This document shows, piece by piece, positions 33,038 to 44,935 of a stretch of DNA of 64,000 nt. The DNA is taken from the NCBI RefSeq assembly GCF_050908995.1, contig NC_135126.1:1178001-1242000 (forward strand). The letters are read 5' to 3'. The position numbers and the translations under genes are program-made. The notes under the pieces are model-generated. The model did not search any database. It saw only the letters and a list, made by a program, of their open reading frames with translations, and was not told the DNA's origin. This DNA comes from Andrena cerasifolii (Eukaryota > Arthropoda > Insecta > Hymenoptera > Andrenidae). Positions within the stretch are counted from its first letter, which is position 1, and each line of letters begins with the position of its first letter.

Positions 33038-36000
33038 TTATCTTCAAGGCCCTCGCTAAATTAATAAACTGCACAATCGCACACATTTCAATGACATTCG
33101 AAAGTGATTTAGTGCAGCATCCTGCCAAGGCTCCTCTTTCGCTTATACAAATACCCAACCGTGCAATTAAGTGACAGGGGTGCAAACACCTGCCACTCCT
33201 TACTCTAACAGTAGAAGACCTGTGCCGCACGTATTTTTGGAGCATTGCCCCCGGGAGTCCAAACCCAATTGTCGAGAAGACCTAGTCGCAGCTGATGACT
33301 GCCACCTACGTTGACCAAACTTCGGCGTGACTTGGAAGACAAAGGAGAATTCTTGACCCTTACACGTCTGTATGAGACAGACAGAGAAATTCCCCTAGTC
33401 TAACCCCGATTGCCCTCATCCCTCATTAACACGTTCACCGCCAGGCGATTGCACCACGTCCTCCGTCACCCATCAGGAATAAGAATAATTCATGGTTTAC
33501 TGATGCGTTTAATATCCTGCGTCATTCCTAGTAGCAGTATTAATAGTTCAGAAGTTTGCAACTATCAGGCTTTATGTATTCTAAGGAAATATTGTCGCTC
33601 TAAGGGAAAATGGCCCCAGCGAATGCGCTAACTTTAGGAATGGCTGTCAAACTCATAAAACCCTCGCAGCCGAGTCTCTTGCAGTGGTGAGGCAGCTCGG
33701 GTACGTTCCCATCTCGGGGACATGCTTCCAGGGATTAATCACCAATGAAACAAGCCCCAAGCCCTGAGGGATTATTAAAAAAACAAATCACTCCTACCGC
33801 AACTGTGAAGCGAGCGCACGCAACCGTGGCAACTTCATGCTCAAGCTGCACACGATCCAATTACCCTCGCCTCCCTAAACATGTCATCTTACACCGAATC
33901 TCCCTGATATTCACCCCCTTCAGGATGTCGCGACAATAATCGTATCCTTATCTCCGCTCTCGGCGCAGGGCCGAGAGTAATGCGTTCGCATATTGCCCAA
34001 TCTCGGGCAACTAATGTCGCCAGGAAGCTACAGCCCCGTTCGGTATGCACAATATCGAGCGGCACCTAAAGAAAACGGTGTCGGAATTGTGGACGGCGCG
34101 AGCTGCAGTTTTCGTGGCGCGGCTAGGCTAAATATTAACGAAGCTCCTCGGAAATGGCAATCAGGTGGCACAGGGCGGCACGTGCTGGCCCATCGAGGCT
34201 GCCACACGTGCGCGCGCGAGAGAGAGAGAGGGAAACGGCACGTGGTGCAGCAGCACGGGTGCACGGGTGCACGCGTGACGGCGGATGCGTCGCTCGCGTC
34301 ACGCGTGCGTAATGAATCCGTGGGCGCCGGATGCGTTCGAGGTCGGTATCGTGAGGGTCGAACACAACGCATGCACGTACAAATATGTGCAGAAGGGAGA
34401 TAGCCCGGGATCCGATGGTTTGCCGCCTGCTTCCTCGCCCACGCCTTCTCGCAGGCCCATTGTAACCGTTGAAACCGACACATTTCGTAATTGCGCGGCC
34501 AGTTTATGCGAGCGAAGAGGGATCTGATACGGATAGCTAAATAGATAGCCGAGGTGGGAACAAGGAAAAGAGGCGGGCGCGGGGTGGTCTCGGCCTGGTG
34601 AAACGGTGACCCAGGTTTCCATTAGCAGAGATACGCGTAATAATCAGCCGACATCGGTGATGACATCCCGGAATCCATTTTACCGCAGAGTAATACAGAT
34701 GCGTCGTTCTCGTCTTTGTCGATACGCTTTCTCTTATGGGAAGTCGATTTCAATAGAGCCGATAGCGGAATTTCGCTGCCTATTGTTATGCAGGATGTAT
34801 TGTGCGCTGAATGAACTAATATAATTGGATAGTAGGTCTCGAAGGGGAAAGACAGAAACGGAGAACTATGAAAAGGTGTTTTAGAATAGGACAAAGCCCA
34901 GATATTAGGAAGGAGATTGGTGAGGGGTATGAGATTGATGATTGGTTAAAGGAACGGCGGCTACTGGACGTAAAACTTGAGATTGATGAAAGTGGAAATG
35001 TGTAGGTATTTGTACGTTTAATAGAACTTAGTTTCTCTTCAAGTGTTGTATTAAATAGTGTTAACCTTTAGACTTGCACAGAGCCCCAAAAGAGGCTTCG
35101 CCGGTCCGGATCGGTAATAAAATTTTTAACATTTTTTCATTTCAAAAATACAATATTTCTGGGGAGGTTTGATACTGCTGATTACGAATCTGTAGTCGGA
35201 TTGTAAAACTGTTTGACCTACATAGCAGTTTTACTAACCTATATGAATGAACATATATCAAAATTCAGAGAACTTTCTTTTAGCGTTACCCAGAGCTAAC
35301 GACGTAGACATAGAAAGTTTTTGTATCATCTTTTCTTCTTTTTTTAATTTTTCCAGGTGTATATTATTATTTTTGGTACTTTTGTGTTGTTTTAAGAATT
35401 ATTTTATTTTGTTGTGTTTTTTAGTCGAACATATACAAAAAGACAGCCGGACACTAACACAAACATACGTATTTATATTTTAAATCATTTTTAAGTAGTG
35501 TGTTTACTCAATGCCTCAAAAAGGGCCTTGCCAGTCCCCTGAAGGTTAGTTATCTTAATTAAATTAGCACGTAAAGTGTGAAGTTTAAAAACCTGTAATA
35601 TAGAATTTACGAAATGTGGATACTACTTCAGGAACTTACATCCATTTTGATGGCAAGAGTGGAAAGTAAGATCGTGACTTAAGTGAAAAGTAAAGACAAA
35701 AGTTCAAAGGCAACCGCAGGATTCCCGTATAACTCCTATCACTTCAACCAGTAACGTCCATTTAACTGCAGAGCACATCCCCCACGATAGCCGCCCGACT
35801 CTCGTAACACTTGTTTCACTAGCGATTCCTATCTGAAAGTGTCTCCATTTTTCAAGAATGTTTCCCTTCCTTCCTAAGTATTTCCCTTTCTAGATGGTTT
35901 CCCCTCTTGACACCCTTCGCGGACACCCTTCTCTTTGGCCACTTACTACCCCCGTATACATATCTGTTTCCCTGAATGGCCCTATTTCCCAATGTCATTT

Positions 36001-37283
36001 TCACTGAACGTCTCTATCTCAAAACAGCTTTTTATACACTCCTCTCCTTTTAAAAAATTTCTCTCTAAGCCTCCAGTATCCCCTTCTTGGGGACCCCTTT
36101 AGATACATCTTCCATATAAATTTCCCTCGGTGTATCAATATTTTTTGCATCCCCAAGCGATTTCCTTCCTCCCCCCCACCACCGCCACTCTTCAAATGCA
36201 CCTAGTGAGTGGAAGCAATATATGCAGCTGATGAAAGCTACGAGGACCGAGGTGGAACAGGAAATTTAGACCCTCTGGCAAATGCTAACAAGTAAAAACG
36301 TGGGTACTTGACATACACCCTTCGATCACTTCACACGCCACTTGAGTGTGGCCCCGAGTAACTCGCTATATTTCTTCCACCAATTGTGCATTCAAAGTCT
36401 CCCTTTCCCAGTGCCTTGCCAGCATGTCCTGCCGCGTCCTATTAATTCGAAGCGACGAGGGCAATCCCAGCGAGCGGAATGCGTCACAGATCACCCGGCC
36501 GCGTATCAAGGGTGGCACGACTAACGTTTCGCTGGCCGGCCCGGAACCATTTTGTCCAATAACTGGAGGTGCATTAATGCAGCCTAGCGAGAAGATAACG
36601 GCCGGTGCATTGGCACGACGCTATCGATCCGATCGGCCAATGCGAGAAGTTAATAGCGAACACGAGAGAGCCTACGTTACGTGCACCCAGCAGTGCCGTA
36701 TTTTAAAGGGGGGAGACGAGTGGCCAGGGGGCATCTAGGCGTACGGCTGGTCGAGAATGTTAATCGCGCGTTGGAGAACGGCGAGGACACATTACACCGC
36801 GCTGTGCTTCACGATGTACGATCTGCAATGGTGCAGAATACAGCCGTGTTGCGATCCCTATCTCCCCAGTGAGGATCCCATACGCACCCTATCGCTGTTA
36901 TCGGGGCTATTATCCAGCCTGGGCATTCGGCGAAACGAAAGCTTTCCACGGTTCTTTAACCGGCGAAAGATAATTGGATAGCGAAAGATGATTAAGAATT
37001 AACCCGCGGATTCCTTCGCTTGTTGGCGACGCGATTCTTTGTCTCGCTGTTTAACGCTACGGCGAAATTAATTTGCGTTAAAGCGGCTCCCGACGAGGTA
37101 ATGCCTCAAAGGGGTTGCTGAAACGACATCGAGGTTTCTGCTGTCGAAGCGAGTGTTCACTCGTGATAAAAGCATCGAACGAGATTCTCCGACGGTGTTT
37201 TGAAATTTGATTTCTTCATTGTGGGGCTACCCACGTATCCTTGAAATTTCAAGCAATTATATTTCAGGACAATTTTATTAATA
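33038..37283. other. Long unassigned stretch with CpG-rich islands
   Basis: I found no transposon structure and no supported gene in more than 4 kb. CpG-rich islands lie at about 34000-34640 (with a short GA run at 34218-34230) and 36300-37150. A T/C-rich strand bias with C-runs spans 35860-36190. Open frames of up to 151 codons (34028-34483 minus) sit in the CpG-rich part on both strands and lack motifs. A charged 45-codon frame at 34868-35005 is noted separately. This is the best candidate for unique host sequence. Confidence 0.35.
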
Positions 37284-37888
37284 TTAACACTAGAACCGAG
37301 GGGGTCAAAATGTCTTGTTTTGAAAAGAATAAGACATTTAAGAAAAGACATGCATTTTTATTTATTTTTCTGCTTTATTTAACTTGCACAGGTTTCCTTT
37401 TTGTTTTATTTAAACAATGAAATCTTTCATCTTAACTGTTAGTATCTGAAGACTCAGTTTTGCTTCGTCAGTCTGATTGTGGATATTCTTTTTCAATTTA
37501 ATAAATCACTTTCATCATAGTCTGTGTCAAAACAATTTCCGTCTAAATTGTTTATTTTTTCCAGTAATTTCACATTTCGTGAATGTCTTTCCATAATTCC
37601 TGGGTAATTTTATGGGTAAATTCTTTTACAGAACAAAATAGGAAGTAGAATTCTGAATTTCAATTCTTCCAATTTTTTTTATGGACGAGCGAAAAAGAAA
37701 AAGAAGGCTGTAATAATTGAGCAAACATAACAAACAAGTATTGTTTGGCATATTTTGCGAATTTAGAAGTTTACCTGCGTTTAACCAGAGGTCAAAATGA
37801 TCCATCTCGGTATATGTTGGTATAGGTACTACATATAAATGTTATTTTAAAAAACAAGGGAAAGAAGAAAACTATTTTACAGAATTAA

Positions 37889-38225
37889 TCTATACTATTA
37901 TATAAAATTGAAGTTGCATAATTTGAAGTGCGGTTTCTCAGTAAATATGAACTGTACCCACAAGTGTGTTACATCTCTTTGTTCGTCTTGGCGAGAGGAA
38001 GGTTCTAACGTTTTTATTTTATTTTAAATAATTAAATAATGATTTTTAAATAATAGTAGATCGCGACGCGACCGCCAGGCGGTGACCGGGCGAGCGCTTC
38101 TCCCTTGCGAAATAGCACCGCGGCGGGAATAAGTGGCCGAGGGCTCTCGAGTTTACAGATTTCAGATTACAGATTATGAATCAGTCACGCTAATATTTCG
38201 GGCGAAGTTTAGGCGGGGACGCTAG
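37889..38225 (+). mobile_element. Non-autonomous Helitron (337 bp)
   Basis: It starts TCTATACTATTATATAAA after a host A and ends GGCGGGGACGCTAG before a host T. The end GCGAAGTTTAGGCGGGGACG with CTAG is typical of Helitron 3' termini, and insertion between A and T is the Helitron rule. It has no inverted ends and no Rep/helicase. The 5' 210 bp is repeated at 11400-11617. Confidence 0.8.
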
Positions 38226-38282
38226 TCATTTAGATATTTCAATAAGAGTTAAGACAATTTGAGAAAATGAGATGTATGTACT

Positions 38283-39070
38283 CAGTGTTGCCAACTCAGA
38301 TTTTTGAAAATCCGTAGAGAAGAGTAAAACTTTCCGTAGAATTCCGTAGATCCCCCTTTGAAAAATCCGTTGATCTACGGATTTTTTTCATTAGTGTTAA
38401 TTATTACAAGAAAGCGTCCTTTCCCAAATTCTTTCTAGAAATCTTATATTTCGACCCTCCCCTAACATCCTCAAAAAAATTATTGTCACAACAAAATTTC
38501 ACAAGTTACGAAAAAAGTTCACGTGCAAAAGTTGTGAAATCGACTTTTACTAATTCCACTTCAGTACAAGAGCTATTCCCAAAAATAATGTTTCCCCGAA
38601 AGTCGGTTTCGCCAAAGACCTTCGTCCCAACGTATTAGTGAAAATTAGTGAAAATTCTGAAATAAATAATATATATTATATATTGAATAATACATAATTA
38701 ATACTGGAATAAAATTAACTCACTTTCAAATTCTAAATAAATCGTCCTATCACTCTCAACGTTTCGAGTGTCTCGTTGCAAGTCGTAAGATGCGAAAATT
38801 GGTTAATTCTTCTGTTTCGTTTTAATAGATCATTGGTTGCATATTTTTTGTGGAAGGGGGAGATTCTATTACAGGACCAACGAACAAAAAATGTGTGGAA
38901 ACAGATGTCGTTATTAATCTATACAAAATGTGATTCTTTTGCTGATTATAAGTTACTAACTCATGAAAAAGGTAAAAAAATCCGTAGATTTCAGCTTACA
39001 ATCCGTAGATCCGTAGATACAGTACAAAATCCGTAGATATACTAGGAAATCCGCAGAGTTGGCAACACTG
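38283..39070. mobile_element. hAT-type element with AATCCGTAGAT arrays
   Basis: TATGTACT is duplicated perfectly at 38275-38282 and 39071-39078. The ends CAGTGTTGCCAACTC and GAGTTGGCAACACTG are 15-bp perfect inverted repeats. Both ends carry clusters of TCCGTAGAT-like units (near 38311, 38333, 38343, 38366 and 38981, 39002, 39011, 39030, 39050). These are probable transposase-binding sites. There is no transposase ORF. Confidence 0.85.
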
Positions 39071-39151
39071 TATGTACTGAAAATGAATAATAATTATAAG
39101 AAATGACAGAACAAGTCATTTTGACCTCCTCTGGTAGATCTATAGTGTTAA

Positions 39152-40085
39152 AAATAAATTAATATGTAATCTTGCCGGCGCTTCAATTTCGGCCCTATTT
39201 ATTTCTGTTGTTTAGATATTCACTACCTGATACTTCTATAAATATATTTTTCTGTTAGTTCCCAGAATGAAACTAAGCGTTAACTATTTCTTAGCTTCTA
39301 CCCTATACAAAATCAGCATCTGACAGATAACTTGCAACCGATGACAATAGTTCGTGATAATTCTGAAAGAACAAAACATCAAACAGCGTATCAATGCATC
39401 CCTACAATATCCTTTTAAACTTTGTAACTTCTCCACACGAAAGGAAGCGAACGCCCACCCACTAAATAATTTCATTTGTTTACGAAGAACGGAAGAAACT
39501 TGGCCCGCGTGAATGTATTTGCTCTGCAAAGAGGGATACGCTCGGCTGTACGCAAGCAAATTTTTTTATTCCAATGAACAGTGGTCCGCAAATGTCCAAC
39601 GAACGGAAGGCCATTCCGCATTTCCAGCGAACACTTTTGCTTTTCCCCTTTTTGCCCGACGTCGTGCCACGAAAATTAATGTTTGTCCTGGCGGCCGATT
39701 CGAATTGGCAGGGGTGGTCGAAACAGCCATGACTGCCGATGACCAGGGCGTGATTTTCAATTTCAAATGCGCCAGAGACATCCAGGACGGCGCAGATTTA
39801 ATCGGAAACGGTTGCGGTGCGCGATTTATAACTAAATTCTTTTATACGCCGGCTCTGCCGTGTCTGTTCGTATGCTTTTATCACGTGTTAATGCACGGGA
39901 TATTCTGCACGAGTTCATCGGGAAATAATATGTTTTCGAGCAGAGTACACGCTTGAATGGTAAAATATAAAAGTGCTGTATAAATATCTATGTGGATGCA
40001 GGATGATTTAGTTATGTGGATAAGGAATCTTAATTTACAAGTTTCTGTTTATAATCGAATGAAATTACGGTGGGTAGGTATTTTC
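39152..40085. other. Unassigned sequence
   Basis: A GC-richer patch lies at 39480-39950 with a 147-codon open frame (39513-39956) that has no recognisable domain and an antisense frame. No gene is supported. Confidence 0.3.
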
Positions 40086-40087
40086 TA

Positions 40088-41291
40088 GAGGAAGTGCAGC
40101 ATATTTGGAATACTGTTGGTAATTTGGAATACCGAAGTATCTATAAACTACTAACGCTATTTAATTTGTAACACCGTAGATAATAGGGGCTAATGACCTG
40201 TTAACTAATGACATTTGCGGATGAACCGCCACTTTTACATTTTCGACTTAAGGGGACTAGGCAGTCGAAAAATCGATTTTCTTATTGCATTTTCCGAAAG
40301 TACTGTCTTTTTTTAATACAATGCCGCTTGGTTTATAGTAAAATTTGCAAAACTGTAGATTTGGCAGCTAAAAACGTCAAGCGGCAACCTATAGCGTCGC
40401 CTTTGCCCAGAAACTTTAAATGCGTTTTTCTCGAATATTTTTTTCTCTTCATTTTTTCCTGATTGCGAGCGAATTGAGGTTCAAATCGACTTGAAAAAAA
40501 TTACAGGATGTGTAGAACATGTGTTATTTCGGCGCAAACCTCTGATATGCTCCGTAAAAATTGGAGATTTTCATAAAAAAATTAAGAAGTCACCGGAATT
40601 TTTTAATGAAAATAAATGAATTAATCTGCAAAATAAGAAAGCGTCAATCTGCAAAACTTTTTCAGCAAGTATTCAATCGTTCCAATCATGGTTAAAAGAT
40701 GTTAAAATTTTAGAGTTAAACACTTAATATACTCATTTGCATGTTCCTTCTATGGTTCCGTGTCAGTTTTGCGATAATTTCGAGAATACAAAGTGTGACA
40801 TGAAATTTTAGATTTCAATGAGATGTTGCTAATTCGGAATACCAAAGGTGAAGGTAATTTGGAATAGTCCAAAGTTTGGCGATGCTTTTGTTTCACGCGC
40901 AACAGCTACCGCCGCGTCGGTTTCGGTCAGCGCTGTCCATTTATAGGTATTTACGTAAGATTGATCCTATATTGTGATTTTTAAGCCTGATTAAATCATA
41001 AAAGCAAATAATTTTATTATCTACATGGTTTTTTAAGTTTATAAAGTGAAGGTAAATTGTAGTACCGGTGTTACAAATTACCTGCACCTTAACGAAATCG
41101 ATACTTACTGTCATTTTTCATTTAGGCCAAAGTTTCAGTTACTTTTACTTTTTTATTATTACTGAGAGTTTGAAATATAACAGTTTATTATTTTCCCTAT
41201 GATATTATGCAGTTTTATTTGTTCGCACCCGCCGCCGTAATTTATTATTCGTCTTAAACGAACTGGTATTCCGAATATACTGCACTTCCTG
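40088..41291. mobile_element. TA-flanked element with GGAATAC repeats
   Basis: TA flanks GAGGAAGTGCAGCATATTTG on the left and the mirror GAATATACTGCACTTCCTG on the right. AATTTGGAATA-type subterminal repeats occur near 40105, 40130, 40828 and 40857. It carries the TTAA-flanked half element at 40252. No transposase is visible. Confidence 0.65.
40252..40606 (+). mobile_element. Kolobok-like foldback, single arm
   Basis: TTAA precedes GGGGACTAGGCAGTCGAAAA. The sequence through TTAAGAAGTCACCGGA matches the mirrored arms of the element starting at 63652. The second arm and right TTAA are absent, so this copy is truncated. Superfamily by TTAA target only. Confidence 0.6.
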
Positions 41292-41706
41292 TAATGGTTG
41301 TTTTTGGAATCTCATGATAATAACTTGTTATTCTGAATAGGTGCTATGTGCAGAGTACGCGAATTTCAATTAGTTTAAAACATCAAAGGAACTGTTGTTA
41401 TTACAGAAATAACTTCGCAATGTTATATAGTCCGTGTTATGCCAAAACCATGAATGTGCAAATTTTCGCTTTTCGAGTACAGAAATGGGCTGAATGTCTA
41501 TGCTGTTCCACCGTTCTCCTAAAACGATGAATTTATGCGTAGCATAACAACGATGATTATACTCCAATTGCAAAATTTTCGATCTCCAAAATTAAATATC
41601 TGATTACATTTTACATTCAATTCTGCACTTCCATAATTTATCGAATGACACATTCGTGGTATTGGCATAAAGGGGGTCATAAAATAAACATTCACGTCAC
41701 TGTTAA

Positions 41707-41999
41707 CCCTTCGTGGTCACACCTTATAATCACAAATTGGTCACATGGGGTTCACTGCACCCCAGCGTCATAATTCGTAATATATGTACTCGTACGATCC
41801 TGCTCTAATAGTCTTTTTCTAGAAATGTAAATTCTGACATGATAAAATTTATAATTGCAAAAGAAACTTTTCACGGTTGTGGAAAAAAGCGCCATTTTTT
41901 CTTTTGCGCGATAAGTCCCCTTTGGTATACTTAAAGGCGCGACATTTGAACTGGAAAAGTGCTCTTGGGGTGCGATACACCCGGTGTGACCACGAATGA
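41707..41999. mobile_element. piggyBac-type MITE (293 bp)
   Basis: TTAA at 41703-41706 and 42000-42003 flanks CCCTTCGTGGTCACAC and the mirror GTGTGACCACGAATGA. It is the same family as the decayed copy at 16262-17048 (shared TTCACTGCACCCCAGCGTCA and GGGGTGCGATAC). It is non-coding. Confidence 0.85.
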
Positions 42000-42003
42000 T
42001 TAA

Positions 42004-43354
42004 AACCGCAAACACTTGTTCCCCTCTGGCCGCGTCACTTACATGTCCAATAATAATGTAATCGACCGCGTACAGGCGAATCTGCCTAAAGTCAAATGAA
42101 AGCGCAGCGCCACACGAAACCCATGATTACTACTCGTTCCTACCCCCATTTTGTGATCGTGTCATCGCCACACGATAAACCAGGACCGAATGTCCACGAA
42201 ATTGTAACGAACGCGGTCGAAATGCGTATCAGGACCGTAAACGACGTTACATTATCCACAAAATTTTCGGCGAACGCGGAGTGCCGAGTGAAATAGGGGG
42301 ACCCAGATACACGTGGGACACCTCTGAACCCTACAATGAACAATTCACGTGGAATTCGAATCCGGACGCATTGTGCATTATCCGGACGGAACAAAACGCC
42401 GGACACACTTCTCTGTGCTAGCGAGCGACAATTCAAGAATGCGAATCGATAATCGAATGAAAAGCACAACGCGACGGTAACGCGTTTCTACTATTTTTCT
42501 GGTTTGCCGCACGCTCCGGGCCATGACAAAGTGCTTAAATATTCTGGAGGTTCGTGCATGACGAAACGCATGCACGATGATGCAATTATGAGACGTTGGA
42601 GAGAGGAATCGTAACTTTTGAATCGGCAGACGCAACCGGTGATCAACCGGTGAGTGAACTCACTAGATTTTACTCTGAACGCAACCGCGCCCTTACCACC
42701 TACTCAACGTGTTTAGTAACCGCTCGCCATCTTTTGTACCGGAAATAAACTACGGTACATTTGGGATCAGGGATCAGTTCTGGTTTTTCAAGATGTCAGG
42801 ACCCGTTTCAAATAATACAAGTACAATGTAATATCCAATAATATAGGCTATACATTTTATTTTCTGCATTTTTAAATTAGGTATCACTCGATTAAAAAAT
42901 GTACACTTACTTCAAAACTTATGCGTGACATTCGAAAATGTTCTTTAAACAAATTATTGGTATATAGGGGAACTAGAACCTCTGCATAATTTGCATTTCT
43001 AGATCTAACGCCACGTTCTGCGATTAATAAATTTGTAGGTTCTGACAATTCATTTACTATTATTTTGATTACATTGAAATCCAAACCAATATCTAGTTAA
43101 TTATTCACCACCAATTATACACCAATTAATAATTCTGGATCCATGTTTTTGATATTCCACGCCAGATATACACAAATGTCGTTCAGCAGATACTTGCAGA
43201 TACTGATCACTGATCACTGGTGACCTCGCAACCGGTGCCTCACAGATTTTGTCGGCTGAACGCAGCCAATGTCAGTTGTTTGTACAATATTGGCTGTATC
43301 TGAGAAATTCTGAGGAAATATAGTGGCAAGTAATATCCTATGATTATAATTCAG
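42004..43354. other. Unassigned sequence
   Basis: CpG-richer at 42060-42640. Short open frames on both strands have no motif. A loosely repeated segment with GATTTT and CTGAACGCA occurs near 42666 and 43240. Confidence 0.3.
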
Positions 43355-43774
43355 TTAGGGGTCGTCCTTAAATTACGTAAGGATAATTTTGGCGATTTCT
43401 TATCCCGTCCGTCACCCAGTAAAAGAAGTCGTAGGATTTTATATTCCAACCCCCACCCCCTTGCTTATGTAATATTATTTTATTACATTGTATTTTTTTT
43501 CAGTTAGTAAAGAAGAATGCCTTACTCGGGATTTTTTTTAAAGAGAAACCCTCAAATTATATTAATTAAAAACTTTATGCCTATATTTGTACATATTTAG
43601 GCAACATTAAAAAAAATCTATTTAAAAAAACACTACCTAAAACTTTAAACGCGTTTTTCTCAAAACCATGTTTCTCGGATTGGTTAGCATGATATCTCAA
43701 ACACCAATCACCCGATTTACTTCAAACTTGGCATATATCTTCAGTAAATGTCACATTCTCGCTGGTACTAAAAC

Positions 43775-44515
43775 CAGGGCTTGAATAGGTTTCGAAAATA
43801 ACTGTTTCAAACTGTTATATATAGATTCTGACTGAAAGAGTTATGAAGAACCTTTATTCGGAATAACCGTTATAAAGAACCTAAATATCAGACTATATAA
43901 GTATAAGTTACGGTTCCTATATAGCTCTATAACTTTTATTTTTTAGGTTCTATATAAATTACAAAGCGGTTATAGAACCGATTCTTGTAACAATTGTACA
44001 GAATTTTACAGTAAATGAAATCACAACATATTACAACTATAGATTACTCTGTGTAACCAAATTGTTTAAAAATTATTATAAATAAGTAAGCAAATATATA
44101 TTATGTACACATTTGTACATATGTACACAAGTGATCCTTGCATACCGCCGAGTGTGTACATATACATATGGACAAATGTGTACATAATATATATTTGCTT
44201 ACTTATTTATAATAATTTTTAAACAATTTGGTTACACAGAGTAATCTATAGTTGTAATATGTTGTGATTTCATTTACTGTAAAATTCTGTACAATTGTTA
44301 CAAGAATCGGTTCTATAACCGCTTTGTAACTTATATAGAACCTAAAAAATAAAACTTATATAACCTAAAAAATAAAAGTTATAGAGCTATATAGGAACTG
44401 TAACTTATACTTACATAGTTTGATATTTAGGTTCTTTATAACGGTTATTCCGAATAAAGGTTCTGAATAACTCCTTCAGCAACCGAAATCTTTATAATAA
44501 CGGTTTCAAGCCCTG
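43775..44515. mobile_element. Palindromic hAT-type element (741 bp)
   Basis: ACTAAAAC is duplicated perfectly at 43767-43774 and 44516-44523. The ends are CAGGGCTTGAA and TTCAAGCCCTG. The whole element is an inverted repeat around about 44140 (GTACACATTTGTACATATG with CATATGGACAAATGTGTAC). It is non-coding. Confidence 0.9.
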
Positions 44516-44935
44516 ACTAAAACTAAGTCGGTTTTTGAGAAATTAGACTTTTGCGACATAAAAAATCAGCGAATTTTTCTGCAGAAATCCATGTCTGTTT
44601 TAGACGCTGCCATTTTTTTTTAATTTTTAGTATTTCTCATTTAATCTATTAGTTCAGGCTATAGCCACATTCATGCAGATTACACAATTTTTTAAATTTT
44701 CTACTTCAGACAACTACAACGGCTGATTTTATGCTAACAATGCGGATATGATTTTTGTAAGGCGCTCTATTTGAAGAACTATAACTCCGGATATAACCAC
44801 TATTTTCGCATACAACTTTTTTTCTTCATATTCTTCAAAGATTGACAAATTAAGCCACAACGCTGAAAGTTAATATATTTAATGGTTTTATTTTAAAAAA
44901 TTCCCAAATATCGCATCATTTTTCATCCGTCCAGG

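Larger units (their letters stand above)
37288..39147. mobile_element. piggyBac-like element hosting two insertions
   Basis: TTAA at 37284-37287 and 39148-39151 flanks CACTAGAACCGAGGGGGTCA and the mirrored right end (TCATTTTGACCTCCTCTGG, ending TATAGTG). The GGTCAAAATGAC motif recurs inside near 37792. Subtracting the Helitron (37889-38225) and the hAT (38283-39070) leaves about 730 bp with no transposase. Confidence 0.65.

Noticed and set aside
34028..34483. 151-codon minus-strand open frame
   Set aside because: It is opposed by long plus-strand frames in the same CpG-rich island; the arginine/proline-rich translation is typical of noncoding GC-rich DNA.
36346..36738. 130-codon open frame
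   Set aside because: No domain, overlapping alternatives, and it lies in a CpG-rich island.
39513..39956. 147-codon open frame
   Set aside because: No recognisable motif, with an antisense frame present; length alone is not sufficient.
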